The position numbers and the translations under genes are program-made. Below, piece by piece: positions 25,943-35,207 of a stretch of 64,000 nt of DNA. This DNA is from Flavobacterium sp. ACN2 (GTDB taxonomy: Bacteria > Bacteroidota > Bacteroidia > Flavobacteriales > Flavobacteriaceae), in the NCBI RefSeq assembly GCF_002303885.1, contig NZ_MRCM01000015.1:1-64000 (forward strand), read 5' to 3'. The notes below the pieces were generated by a model, which did no database searches, was not told where the DNA came from, and saw nothing but the letters and a program-made list of their open reading frames with translations. How positions within the stretch are numbered: the first letter of the stretch is position 1; each line of letters opens with the position of its first letter.

Positions 25943-26290
25943 ATCGATTTAAATTTAATTGCACATTAATCTCATTTCAAATGTAGATTGTTTAAACACA
26001 ATTGCCTTACATAATTTCTTACAACATTTATAATATAAATAACTGTTAATTATGCAACTATAATGTTTTTTTCTATAAGGTTTCTGATCTATTTACAGGG
26101 TAATTTTGTAAATACAGCTTTTCTTGGGGATCTTATAAAAGTATAAGCCAGAAAAAATTAAAAGCCGAAAATAGGTTATTTAAAGAAAAGCTACGGACAC
26201 GGATTACAGTGAAAACTGTAAAGAATTAGAAAGGTCTTCATCGTGAAGATTCAATATTGGAAATAAATAACAAATCAAAAAAACACTATT
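25943..26290. other. Gene-free stretch of 348 bases
   Basis: No coding frame is convincing. TAATTTTG at 26101-26108 fits the -7 form, but the matching TTG is absent at the right distance, so a promoter for the acidic-protein gene at 26291 is only possible. No repeat family seen elsewhere occurs here. Confidence 0.4.
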
Positions 26291-26776
26291 ATGGAAAAGC
26301 AACATAACCATGATTATGGTCAATTTGATCCTGATTATATCGAACAAAACACACTTGTAGATGGTACTTATTCTAATGAAGATGAATTTAAACAAGTTCT
26401 GAAACATGATGACCGAGAATTTGGCGAAAGCGATCCCGATCACTACGAACAAAATACGCTAGTTGATAATGATAATTATGCACGAGATGAAGATCCGTAT
26501 CAATATCAGGAAGAGTTTGTAGAAGATCCTTCACATCCAAAAGGCGATTTTGGGCCGAATACCACTATTCGTTCAGAAAACATTCCGAATGAGGAAAGAA
26601 TCATCAATGAAGATGATGCTATTACAAATGACGGTACAGAAGACGACTTAAACGATGATTATGATCCTGATTTAGATTACGAAAATAATCGTGAAAAAGA
26701 GGAAGATTTGGATAAGGATGAAGAATTGAATGATTTTGACGCAGAACATTATCCTGAAAACCATCCTAGAGAATAG
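26291..26776 (+). CDS. Highly acidic repeat protein of unknown function
   Basis: A 161-residue cytoplasmic protein with an extreme Asp/Glu content. Two internal copies of a motif, FDPDYIEQNTLVD (about residues 12-24) and SDPDHYEQNTLVD (about 47-59), are near-identical, which suggests duplication. The second half is Asp/Glu/Asn-rich and probably disordered. It has no signal peptide or transmembrane segment. It precedes two small hydrophobic proteins on the same strand with gaps of 35 and 38 bases, so the three may form an operon. No family is recognised. DNA mimicry, metal binding or stress-granule-like roles would be guesses. Confidence 0.65.
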   Translation: MEKQHNHDYGQFDPDYIEQNTLVDGTYSNEDEFKQVLKHDDREFGESDPDHYEQNTLVDNDNYARDEDPYQYQEEFVEDPSHPKGDFGPNTTIRSENIPNEERIINEDDAITNDGTEDDLNDDYDPDLDYENNREKEEDLDKDEELNDFDAEHYPENHPRE

Positions 26777-26811
26777 CAAAAATTATCGTAAATTGTAAAG
26801 CATTAATTCAT

Positions 26812-27210
26812 ATGTCTATAGCAGTTCAAATTGTCTGGCTTTTTGTATTAGCAATTCCGATTGCCTGCATCAGCTGGACTGTCACACATGAAGAGATTTT
26901 TAGAGAACCGCATGAATGGTGTGTCAGACATTCTAAAAATGACAAATTTATACTGTCAAGAAAGTTTTTCTATCTTCTCACCTGTGAATATTGCTTTAGC
27001 CATTATGTTACAATTGCCTTTCTGATTATTTGCGATTATAAACTTTTGTTAAATGATTGGAGAGGATATTTTTTGGCAGGGTTTTCTCTAGTTTTTATGG
27101 CAAATGTTTATATGAGTCTTTTTGCTCTATTGCGCCAAGCTATAAAAAAAGAAAAGGTCGAAATTGAGAAAATTGAGAGTGAAACTGACACTGAAAACAG
27201 TAAAAATTAA
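26812..27210 (+). CDS. Small membrane protein with a CxxC motif (DUF1360-like)
   Basis: A 132-residue protein with a long N-terminal hydrophobic helix (residues 3-25) and one or two more in the C-terminal half (residues 66-82 and 88-108). Between them is YLLTCEYCFSHYV, a CxxC-type motif followed by an aromatic, resembling the CPxCxxFW pattern of DUF1360 proteins; this match is tentative. The C-terminal 20 residues are charged and cytosolic. It lies second in the 26291-27521 run. Confidence 0.55.
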   Translation: MSIAVQIVWLFVLAIPIACISWTVTHEEIFREPHEWCVRHSKNDKFILSRKFFYLLTCEYCFSHYVTIAFLIICDYKLLLNDWRGYFLAGFSLVFMANVYMSLFALLRQAIKKEKVEIEKIESETDTENSKN

Positions 27211-27248
27211 AAAATAACAAATAAGTATAATTAAAATTAATTGGCATT

Positions 27249-27521
27249 ATGGAGAATTTGAATTTTATAGACCCATTATTACACGGAATTAAACCTGAAA
27301 GTAAACCGTTAAATCTGTCAGTAAAACAAATGGTTTGTGCTGGTGTCGGTGCTCTTCTTGCAGCGGCAGTTTTAAAACAAACGGGACATAAAAAAGTAGG
27401 TGCTGTTGTAGGGGGTCTTGCGTTACCAATTTTAGCATCGGCTTGTTATAAAAAATACAGTCAGGTATCTAAAGAAAAAATTGATGCGCAGGCAAGCAGC
27501 GGTATCGAATACAATCATTAA
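27249..27521 (+). CDS. Small glycine-rich single-pass protein of unknown function
   Basis: A 90-residue protein: a polar start, then VCAGVGALLAAAVLKQTG and GAVVGGLALPILASACYKKY (roughly residues 30-70), giving one or two hydrophobic stretches with Gly/Ala spacing typical of membrane helices that pack closely. The tail is polar. It closes the three-gene run and is followed by a strong terminator. No family recognised. Confidence 0.5.
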   Translation: MENLNFIDPLLHGIKPESKPLNLSVKQMVCAGVGALLAAAVLKQTGHKKVGAVVGGLALPILASACYKKYSQVSKEKIDAQASSGIEYNH

Positions 27522-27541
27522 ACGTTTAAATAAACTATCAT

Positions 27542-27579
27542 AAAAAAGAGCGCTTATAAAGTAATAAGCGCTCTTTTTT
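27542..27579. terminator. Strong bidirectional terminator
   Basis: A perfect 15-base stem (27542-27556 with 27565-27579; core GAGCGCTTA) with A-run and T-run flanks. It ends the plus-strand run at 27521 and the minus-strand STAS gene that finishes at 27599. Confidence 0.9.
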
Positions 27580-27598
27580 ATTTTTCAGAAGATGGGGA

Positions 27599-27967
27599 TT
27601 AAGAAATATTTCCTTCAACCCAATTTAATGCTTTATTGAAATCAGCCTTTTTATAACCACGAAACTCCCCTGGAACAATATAGCTAAATCCGTTTGTAAA
27701 GGAGATAATTTCTTCTGTATCGGTAACAATTGCAGCTCTATTCCATTTTCCTAAATGCTTAAGTCCCAAAAGTCCATCTTCTAGCCATGCGCCGGGTGTA
27801 AAATTTTTAATGTCTGTATCTAAGACCAATAAAAAATTAATTTCATTGACTTGTTTTACCAAATGCTCAACCGCTGGAGTTACTGTAGTCAAAAAATCTT
27901 CTTTTGTTACTTCTGCCAATGCCCTAAAAGCAACAATATTATCTGTCGTGTCAATTTGATGTATCAT
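27599..27967 (-). CDS. STAS/SEC14-like (SpoIIAA-like) protein
   Basis: A 122-residue cytosolic protein of the SpoIIAA-like family (PF11964 pattern). It has an initial strand and helix (TTDNIVAFRALAEVTKEDF), then VNEINFLLVLDTDIKNFTPGAW, LGLKHLGKWNRAAIVTDTE and a final VPGEFRGYKKADFNKALNWV. These proteins often bind lipids or other small partners or act in stress regulation. No partner kinase or anti-sigma lies next to it here. It is a single-gene unit, convergent with the neighbouring membrane-protein run. Confidence 0.8.
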   Translation of the reverse strand: MIHQIDTTDNIVAFRALAEVTKEDFLTTVTPAVEHLVKQVNEINFLLVLDTDIKNFTPGAWLEDGLLGLKHLGKWNRAAIVTDTEEIISFTNGFSYIVPGEFRGYKKADFNKALNWVEGNIS

Positions 27968-28100
27968 GATTTTTATTCATTTTGAGTTATTTAATACTGT
28001 TCATTTTTAAACATTTTAAGGATGTTCAACACATACTCAAATATACTCATTATCAATCAGATAACACTTACATTTAACTATTCGTTTATTATATTTTTTT

Positions 28101-28210
28101 AAGATGCTAAGGTTCTAAGGTTCTGAGATGCTAAGATTTATATACTTTGGCAGTGCATCTATAGATTTAAAAAAAAACTTAGAATCTTAGCATCTCAGAA
28201 CCTTAGCGTC
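28101..28210. repeat. Inverted repeat with 24-base perfect arms, CTAAG family
   Basis: Within a 315-base gene-free gap (27968-28282), the segment 28115-28138 (core GAGATGCTAAGATT) is exactly complementary to 28183-28206. The loop is 44 bases. Further CTAAGG words precede the left arm. Perfect pairing over 24 bases in noncoding DNA is notable. The gap otherwise holds only a terminator for the SusD gene. Confidence 0.9.
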
Positions 28211-28217
28211 TTTAAAA

Positions 28218-28250
28218 GAAAAAGCCTGCTTTTTTGAAGCAGGCTTTTTG
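28218..28250 (-). terminator. Terminator of the ECF/SusCD operon
   Basis: AAAGCCTGCTT and AAGCAGGCTTT pair around a short T/A-rich loop, with a T-run on the minus strand. It lies 33 bases after the SusD-like gene, the last of its operon. Confidence 0.85.
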
Positions 28251-28282
28251 AAAAAAAATAAAAAATAAACTAACACACAAAC

Positions 28283-30052
28283 TTAATTGTATCCTTGATT
28301 TTGTTTGAATTCCTTAGTCACATCGATAGTGGACTGCGGAATTGGGAAAACTCTTCTGTATGGTTCTGAAGCTGGTTTTGCTGTTCCTGGAAGATCAAAT
28401 TTCCCGAAACGGATCATTTGTGGTCTTCTGTATAATTCCCAGTATAATTCGAAACCAATTTCGTTATATAAAACAGTCTGATCGATTGCAGTCAAAGCTT
28501 TTCCTGGTGTGCTTCCGTATAGAGATTCTCTTTTTCTGCTTGTACGCAATTTATTTAAATCATCCATTGCCTGACCCGTATTTCCTTTTCTGAAATAAGC
28601 TTCGGCTCTCATGGTATAAATTCCTCCTAAACGGAATAATGGAATATCAACATTACTATTTCCATTTCCTCCTTCTGGATCAAACTCATATTTGAAAATA
28701 CGTGCTCCCTGATTGATTTCGTTCTGAGCAAAAACTGCCTGAGCTGGATTTTTGAAAGTTAACGAAGGCGTAAAATCCATTCTTGTTGTTGTACTTTTTT
28801 CCATGTATAACGGAGAAACTTTAATACGTCCGTTAACCATTTCCAGAGAACCAGACGATAATAAGATTGGTCCGTATTGCGGTCCAAATTCAATTCCTCT
28901 ATTGAAATGGAACCAAGGTAAATTAGCACTTTTAGGAACAATATCTGTTGCTGGAACGCTTACATCTGTACCATCATTTTTAAACCAAGTTCCGTCAGCA
29001 TATTGGTATTTTTGCTGAAATCTCGGATCATCATGATTTCCATCCCATGTTGCAAAAAACTCAGGAGTTGTACATGCCGCATTTGTTCCTCTATTGGCTG
29101 CAGATGTTCTCTGGTTACGTTCCATACACACATAAGCAAAACTGTTAGAACCGTTTCTGATGTAATCTATCTTCTGAGAAATAGCAAAAATCAACTCTTT
29201 TCCTTTATCATTGTCTCTTGCGAAGTTTTTGAAATAATCACTTTCTAAAGAATACTTTCCAGAATCAATCAATAGTGAAGTATAATAAATTACACGATCC
29301 ATATCTGTTCCTGTACCGGTCGCGGCAGCTTCAGTAAAATTAAAACTTGAAGACGCATTAAAACGGTCTTTAAAAACAGCACGGTTCAAATACATTGTAG
29401 CTAAGAATCCGTACGCCGCTTCTTTTGTAAATCTTCCGTGATGCGTTTGCTGCGTTCCCATTTCTGCTAAATCTGGTAATAAAGCTTCAACATCTTTAAT
29501 TAATTGATCAATTTGCGTATCGGCTTTTAAAATCTGTAATGGTGCATTTGGATTCATCGGATCTCTGTAAGGCGCTTGTCCGTACAAATCTAATGTGGTG
29601 TACAAATAATACGCTAAAAGACCTTTCGCTTCCGCTAAAAACAATTTTTTCTCGGGAATTGAACTTTCTTCAACTGATTGAATTGCAGTTAACGAACGTG
29701 TAATTCCGTTTGTCAATTTATTCCAGTTATCCACTACAACAGCATTATCCGATTTCCATGTAAACTCATGCATATCTCTCCATTTTCCGCCATCTCCCCA
29801 ATCACTTCCTCGTGTTGGCAAAATTGCTTCGTCTGTCGTATATTCCTGCAAAGAAAAAATACCTCCGTGATCTACAAAAGTTCCGTCTCCCAAACGGTCG
29901 TAAGCAGCTGCAAGAGCTCCGGCAGGGTTTGAAGCATCTTCTCCTAAAACCTCATCCAAAACAACTTCGTCAAGGTTGGTACAGCTTGCAAAAAGCCATA
30001 TAAAAGAAAATATTGCTAATGTTTTTATATTAAAAATTGTATTTGTCTTCAT
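28283..30052 (-). CDS. SusD/RagB-like nutrient-binding outer-membrane lipoprotein
   Basis: A 589-residue surface lipoprotein that pairs with SusC to capture nutrients. The signal peptide ends in the lipobox FASC (Cys24). The SusD fold signs are ALAAAYDRLGDG near residue 45, then LTAIQSVEESSIPEKKLFLAEA as TPR helices. C-terminal signatures are LFRLGGIYTMRAEAYFRKG and LYNEIGFELYWELYRRPQMI, ending FPIPQSTIDV. It lies 5 bases after the SusC gene, last in a sigma-FecR-SusC-SusD operon. Neighbouring phospholipase and phosphoesterase genes suggest the cargo may be a phosphorylated or lipid-derived compound, which is only inference. Confidence 0.93.
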   Translation of the reverse strand: MKTNTIFNIKTLAIFSFIWLFASCTNLDEVVLDEVLGEDASNPAGALAAAYDRLGDGTFVDHGGIFSLQEYTTDEAILPTRGSDWGDGGKWRDMHEFTWKSDNAVVVDNWNKLTNGITRSLTAIQSVEESSIPEKKLFLAEAKGLLAYYLYTTLDLYGQAPYRDPMNPNAPLQILKADTQIDQLIKDVEALLPDLAEMGTQQTHHGRFTKEAAYGFLATMYLNRAVFKDRFNASSSFNFTEAAATGTGTDMDRVIYYTSLLIDSGKYSLESDYFKNFARDNDKGKELIFAISQKIDYIRNGSNSFAYVCMERNQRTSAANRGTNAACTTPEFFATWDGNHDDPRFQQKYQYADGTWFKNDGTDVSVPATDIVPKSANLPWFHFNRGIEFGPQYGPILLSSGSLEMVNGRIKVSPLYMEKSTTTRMDFTPSLTFKNPAQAVFAQNEINQGARIFKYEFDPEGGNGNSNVDIPLFRLGGIYTMRAEAYFRKGNTGQAMDDLNKLRTSRKRESLYGSTPGKALTAIDQTVLYNEIGFELYWELYRRPQMIRFGKFDLPGTAKPASEPYRRVFPIPQSTIDVTKEFKQNQGYN

Positions 30053-30057
30053 AATAA

Positions 30058-33000
30058 TTATAGTTTTAAAGTTGCTCCAAAACTGAATGTTCTAGAAGTT
30101 GGATAACTTGCATAATCGATACCAATAGATTGATTTCCTCCGTTTGATTTCGGACTGTTAATTAACGGATCGTAACCTGTATAGTTTGTAATCGTAATTA
30201 AGTTCTGACCTGTTATGTAAAGCGTTAATCCGTTGATCCAGTTTAATCCTTTCAAGTCAAAATTGTAACCAATACGAGCTGTATTTAATCTAATAAAATC
30301 TGATTTTTCTAAGAAAAGAGTTGACAAAATTGGTGAGTTTGCAGCATTTGCTCCAGACTCATAATAACCTGTTGCCACGTTACGGTCTGATGCTAAATTG
30401 TTTATGTTTAATGCATTTAAACCTGTATTATTTAATAAATAACCACCTGTTTGCCCGATGATAGAGAAAGAAAACGTAAAGTTTTTATATCTCATATCAC
30501 TATTAAATCCGTAGTAGAAAGTTGGAAGTGCTCCTTCAATAATAACTCTATCACTATTATCAATTACACCGTCTCCGTTTTGATCTTTAAAGATATTCCC
30601 TCCATTTGCATCAAAACCAATGTGTTCCAACAAATAGAATGATCCCGCTGCATATCCGCTTTTATAAATATTTGCATTTACTCCAGATTGTCCAGGTCCT
30701 GAAATTGTTCCCGTTAAGATTTCTGAAACTGGAAGATCTTCAATTTTGTTATTTAATGTTGCACCGTTCATGTCAATGTTCCAAGAAAAATTCTTAGTAT
30801 CTACTATTTTTGACCCCAACATAAACTCGATACCTTTATTGATAATTTTACCGTCAATATTGGTCCAGATTGTAGTGGTTGGACTCAAAGCTTGAGAAGG
30901 AACATTCAAAATAGCATCTGTAGTTGTTTTATTGAAATAATCTAACGTTCCGTACAATTTGTCATTCCATAAATTGAAATCTAAACCTACGTTAAATTGC
31001 GTCACAACCTCCCATTTCAAATCAGGATTTGGTGTTCTATTTACCGAAACTCCGTTTACTAGATTTAAATCGTCATATAAATAATATCCATCAGCTCCAG
31101 ACAATGAATAACTTGCCTGCGTAATTTTATTTTCAACTTCTTGGTTTCCTGTCTGTCCCCAACTCGCTCTAAGTTTTAAGTTGTTTAAAGTAGAAGATTC
31201 TTTTAAGAAACTTTCGTTAGCAATATTCCATCCTAAGGCAAATGATGGGAAATAACCATATTTGTTGTTTTTACCAAAACGAGTTGATCCGTCACCTCTC
31301 ATAGAAGCTGTTAAAAGATATCTGTTATCAAAACCATAATTTAATCTTCCAAAATAAGACTGCAATTCATTTTCCTGCGCATAACCTGTTGTTCCAGATT
31401 GAGTACCTTTAAAACCTGGATTTATTGAAGGAGGAACACCTTCACCTTGGTTTGAAATTCCGTCGATACTGAAACTTGTTCCCGATCTTTCAAATTTCTG
31501 ATATGAAAAACCTCCTAAAGCTTCAATTTTATGCTTATCCAAATTTAAATTGTACGTCAGATAATGCTCTACCAAAGAGTTTTTAGAATCTAAATTATTC
31601 TGAACATATTTCCCTTTCGGATTCAAATCTGTTAAGTTTGGAAAAATAGTAGTATTTCTCTCTGACATCGAACGATCGATACCAAGGTTCAATTTATACT
31701 CTAATCCGTTAACGATTCTAAAAGAAGTTTCAAAGTTTCCTAAAACTCTTAAAGTACGAGTCTGATCGGTATAAATGCTTAATAAATACGCTGGATTATA
31801 ATGCGCATTCATATTAAAATTGGTGTAATTTCCATTTGCATCAAAAACCGATCTAGTTGGGTTTGCCATTAAGGTATGTACCAGCAATTGTCCGTTAGAA
31901 CCTCCGTCATCACTTGTAGGAACACCATCGTCTTTGGTTTCACTAGCCGTAAGATTAAATTTTAATTTTAAACGTTTATTGTCTAGAAATGACTCAGCAG
32001 CATTAATTCTTCCTGTCAAACGCTTAAAATTGCTATTTCTAATAATACCTTCTTGATCCAATTGTGATACAGAAGCATAGTAATTTCCTGATTCTGTCTG
32101 TTTAGAAAATGCTAGCGAATTACTTTTTGTAATAGCTTCTCTAAAAATAACATCTTGCCAATCTGTATTCCCACCGTGATCAAAAGCTTTATCTTTAATT
32201 GCATTTCTATATTGTCCTGCACTTAAAACATCTAATTTGTTTGCGACAGTAGAAATTCCTAAAGACGAATCAAAAGTTAGAGTTCCATCTCCTTTTGCTC
32301 CTTTTTTAGTCGTTACCAAAACAACTCCATTAGAACCTCTTGCTCCATAAATTGCAGAAGCAGATGCATCTTTCAAAACTGTAATCGATTCGATATCGCT
32401 ATTATTCAAAAAGTTTAAAGGGTTTTTAGCTTGCGAACTTCCAAAACCAACATTCGTTCCAGATGGGCTCACATCGTCATTAGACAACGGAATTCCGTCA
32501 ACAACAAACAAAGGCGTACTTCCGCTTCTAATAGATCCAACACCTCTAATCGTTACATTTACTCCAGCTCCAGGCTCACCGCTTGTACTAACCACACGAA
32601 CACCCGCAACTTTTCCTTGAATTAAATTATCTGGCGAAATGCTTACTCCTTGTTTAAAGTTAGCCGCTTCCAATTGCGTAACTGCTCCCGTAACGTCTTT
32701 TTTAGATTGTTTTCCGTAACCAACAACCAAAACTTCATTTAATTCTGCAGTAGCTGGCTCTAACTGAATTGTCATAAAACCGCTCTGTGCAGGAACCGTT
32801 TTAGATTTATATCCTACATACGAAATATCGATTGTTTTTCCTTCTCCTACAGTAAGTTCAAAAACACCGTCAAAATCCGTCACTGTTGAGTTTGAAGTGC
32901 TCGTTTCTATTACAGATGCACCAGGAATAGGCAATTTATTTTCGTCAACGACTTTTCCTTTTATTTTAATTCTCTCAATAGCTTTGGTATTTACTGCTTT

Positions 33001-33339
33001 TGGCTCAGCTGTTTTTTGAATTAAAATTAATTTACCATTAATGTTATAATTGAAATTGGCTTTTTTAGAAAGATCATTCAAAATAGCAGTAATAGACTCT
33101 GTATTATAATTTACTGTATAAGCTGTATTATCAGCAATTATGGCTTGTCCGTAACTGAATTTGTAATCGGTTTGCTGTGTTAATTTTGAAAAAATAGAGA
33201 CAAGAGTCGCTTTTTCTATTTTATTTGCTATTTTTGACTCTTTTAATAAAGTTTTACTATAACCGCTCTGAAAGGCAAGTAAAGCTAGAACTAAAAAGAC
33301 AAAACTCTTTAGATTTAAATAAGAAGGTTTAAAATACAT
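30058..33339 (-). CDS. SusC/RagA-like TonB-dependent receptor with STN domain
   Basis: A 1093-residue outer-membrane transporter. After a signal peptide (to about residue 28) comes an STN domain (about 40-110: LVSIFSKLTQQTDYKFSYGQ), which passes a signal to an anti-sigma factor. Then follow a carboxypeptidase-regulatory-like beta-sandwich (KGKVVDENKLPIPGASVIE, about 127-205) and a plug with LNEVLVVGYG and IRSGSTPLFVVDGIPL. The remainder is a barrel ending in a typical aromatic-rich C-terminus (FGATLKL). The STN domain fits control by the adjacent FecR and ECF sigma genes. Substrate unknown; nearby lipid and phosphate hydrolases are hints only. Confidence 0.95.
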   Translation of the reverse strand: MYFKPSYLNLKSFVFLVLALLAFQSGYSKTLLKESKIANKIEKATLVSIFSKLTQQTDYKFSYGQAIIADNTAYTVNYNTESITAILNDLSKKANFNYNINGKLILIQKTAEPKAVNTKAIERIKIKGKVVDENKLPIPGASVIETSTSNSTVTDFDGVFELTVGEGKTIDISYVGYKSKTVPAQSGFMTIQLEPATAELNEVLVVGYGKQSKKDVTGAVTQLEAANFKQGVSISPDNLIQGKVAGVRVVSTSGEPGAGVNVTIRGVGSIRSGSTPLFVVDGIPLSNDDVSPSGTNVGFGSSQAKNPLNFLNNSDIESITVLKDASASAIYGARGSNGVVLVTTKKGAKGDGTLTFDSSLGISTVANKLDVLSAGQYRNAIKDKAFDHGGNTDWQDVIFREAITKSNSLAFSKQTESGNYYASVSQLDQEGIIRNSNFKRLTGRINAAESFLDNKRLKLKFNLTASETKDDGVPTSDDGGSNGQLLVHTLMANPTRSVFDANGNYTNFNMNAHYNPAYLLSIYTDQTRTLRVLGNFETSFRIVNGLEYKLNLGIDRSMSERNTTIFPNLTDLNPKGKYVQNNLDSKNSLVEHYLTYNLNLDKHKIEALGGFSYQKFERSGTSFSIDGISNQGEGVPPSINPGFKGTQSGTTGYAQENELQSYFGRLNYGFDNRYLLTASMRGDGSTRFGKNNKYGYFPSFALGWNIANESFLKESSTLNNLKLRASWGQTGNQEVENKITQASYSLSGADGYYLYDDLNLVNGVSVNRTPNPDLKWEVVTQFNVGLDFNLWNDKLYGTLDYFNKTTTDAILNVPSQALSPTTTIWTNIDGKIINKGIEFMLGSKIVDTKNFSWNIDMNGATLNNKIEDLPVSEILTGTISGPGQSGVNANIYKSGYAAGSFYLLEHIGFDANGGNIFKDQNGDGVIDNSDRVIIEGALPTFYYGFNSDMRYKNFTFSFSIIGQTGGYLLNNTGLNALNINNLASDRNVATGYYESGANAANSPILSTLFLEKSDFIRLNTARIGYNFDLKGLNWINGLTLYITGQNLITITNYTGYDPLINSPKSNGGNQSIGIDYASYPTSRTFSFGATLKL

Positions 33340-33410
33340 GATTTAAGTAATTGTTTTTACGATGCTTAATTTATTAATGGCAGTTGTTCCCGCAACTGCT
33401 TTTTTTGTTT

Positions 33411-34334
33411 TTAATCCACTTTTACTATTTCGCCATAGACTTTGAATTTTAGGTTTGTGATATAATTTATTTGTTCCAAAACATTTTCTAATGTCGCGTC
33501 CTTCTTAATGAATACCGTTAACGGCATTGCTAATACGTGTTTATTATTATACTCAAATGAAACTCCGTATTTATATTGTAAAATGGTGATTACTTGTTTT
33601 AAAGTAGTTTGATCTAACGTAACATCTTCATTATACCAATTCACCAAAAATGCTTTATCGGCCAATTGTTTGGTTAATTTTTTACCTTCAAATAAAGCTT
33701 CCTGATTCGGTACTAAATCAACAATCTGCCCTTTTCCAGACACATTTACTTTTCCGGTTACTACAATTACCTTACAGTTTAATTTTGATAATTGAATGTG
33801 AAATGAAGTTCCCACAACTCTTGTCTGTATTTCGCCAGAATGAATAATGAAAGGATGTTTTTTGTCTTTGGCGACTTCAAAAAACGCGTTTCCTTTTACT
33901 AAAGAAACTGTTCTTTGATCGCCTACAAATTTTTCAGGATACTGAAATGATGAGTTTGCTGCCAGATAAATTTTCGAACCGTCACTTAATTGGATAGATT
34001 TGGGAATCGATGACGTTTTAAATGTGATTTGTTTTTGGTTTAAAACATTTGGTCTCAAGAAAAATCCTAAACCAAGCAGAAAAAGAATGCTGGCAGCAGC
34101 TATATATTTTAAATAAGGACGGAAAGATTTCTTCTTTCCAATTCTTAACTGAATTTCATCGTACATGTTTTGAGATTCGATTTCTGGATTTCCCATAAAA
34201 TCATTATCCCACTTTGATTTTTGATATTCGCTGAAAGCAAAATCATGTAATAAATTTTCTTCTGCTGATGAAGTTTTTCCTCGCGAACTTTTATCTAGCA
34301 AATACTCTAAACTATGTTTGATTCTTTTTATCAT
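33411..34334 (-). CDS. FecR-family anti-sigma factor
   Basis: A 307-residue membrane protein. The first 90 residues are cytosolic and bind a sigma factor. A single transmembrane helix (about 92-109, LKYIAAASILFLLGLGFFL) follows. The FecR domain lies after it (IQLSDGSKIYLAANSSFQYP, then LVKGNAFFEVAKDKKHPFII and ISNMT-like), ending in a DUF4974-type STN-like domain (LDQTTLKQVITILQYKYGVS). It would hold the ECF sigma inactive until the STN domain of the SusC signals substrate. It sits between the sigma gene and the SusC, all on one strand. Confidence 0.93.
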   Translation of the reverse strand: MIKRIKHSLEYLLDKSSRGKTSSAEENLLHDFAFSEYQKSKWDNDFMGNPEIESQNMYDEIQLRIGKKKSFRPYLKYIAAASILFLLGLGFFLRPNVLNQKQITFKTSSIPKSIQLSDGSKIYLAANSSFQYPEKFVGDQRTVSLVKGNAFFEVAKDKKHPFIIHSGEIQTRVVGTSFHIQLSKLNCKVIVVTGKVNVSGKGQIVDLVPNQEALFEGKKLTKQLADKAFLVNWYNEDVTLDQTTLKQVITILQYKYGVSFEYNNKHVLAMPLTVFIKKDATLENVLEQINYITNLKFKVYGEIVKVD

Positions 34335-34418
34335 AAATACTTATTGTTATGAATAAGTACCAGAATCTCGAAATCGTACTATCGCCAAATATTATGAAAA
34401 CATCAAGCGAAAGTTATT

Positions 34419-34943
34419 TTAAAATTTTTGATTGAAAATAATGAATGGCGCCAGCCAAGCCAAGTCTTTTAAGCCTTCGCGAAGTTGTTTTACCGCAGAT
34501 GAAATCTGATTTTTTACGGTTTGTTTCGAAATTCCAAGCTCCTCTGCAATCTGATCGATTGTCATGTCTTGAAATTTATACATCAGCAAAACTTCTTTTC
34601 TTTTCTCCGGAAGTTTATCTAATGCAGCATAAAGCAGATCCATCACTTCTGGATCAATTGTCGAAAAATTGTCAATAATGTAGTCTTCGAATTTTTCTTC
34701 CAGAATCGTCTTATCAAAACGATTGTTCTGATAATGTTTGAAAACCTGATTCTTAACCGCGCGAAACAAAAAAGGTTCAATCGCATTAATATTCAGCTCT
34801 TCTTTTCTTTCCCATAAATCCACAAAAACATCTTGAACGATGTTCTGCGCCAAGTCTTTATCCTGAGTCATCGTATAAGAAAACGCATTGAGCTTTTTCC
34901 AATATTGATTATACGTTTGTTCAAAAATTTCAGGATTATTCAT
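34419..34943 (-). CDS. ECF RNA polymerase sigma factor
   Basis: A 174-residue sigma-70 family protein of the ECF class. Region 2 is visible in FSYTMTQDKDLAQNIVQDVFVDLWERKEEL (residues 22-51), and region 4 as LPEKRKEVLLMYKFQDMTIDQIAEELGISKQTVKNQISSAVKQL (about 112-155). It should direct transcription of this SusCD operon when released by the FecR protein. It is the first gene of the operon, 84 bases from the anti-sigma gene. The opposing PI-PLC-like gene starts about 265 bases away, so this gap may hold divergent promoters. Confidence 0.95.
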   Translation of the reverse strand: MNNPEIFEQTYNQYWKKLNAFSYTMTQDKDLAQNIVQDVFVDLWERKEELNINAIEPFLFRAVKNQVFKHYQNNRFDKTILEEKFEDYIIDNFSTIDPEVMDLLYAALDKLPEKRKEVLLMYKFQDMTIDQIAEELGISKQTVKNQISSAVKQLREGLKDLAWLAPFIIFNQKF

Positions 34944-35207
34944 ATTATAATTACAGGCTTTTTAATATCGTAAAATAATAAAATGAAAAGCCAATGCTTT
35001 TTGCGTCAAGGTTATCTTTAAATTAATAAATAAACACGTTTGTTGTATTAATACTACTTTTTCAAGACAGAAATAGAAATGTCTTTGCGATTTCTTTTTT
35101 TTAATCTAACATAGAAACCAATAGCAGCTTTTAACTTAGTCCCTTTCAAAAAATGCAATTTTCTTTTGATGCGTCCCAATCAACAGTATCAATTACATTT
35201 TAGAATT

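Noticed and set aside
33379..33402. Hairpin GCAGTTG-N6-CAACTGC between the FecR and SusC genes
   Set aside because: The T-run is on the plus strand while the genes are on the minus strand, so it is not a terminator there; a processing or attenuation role is possible but unsupported.
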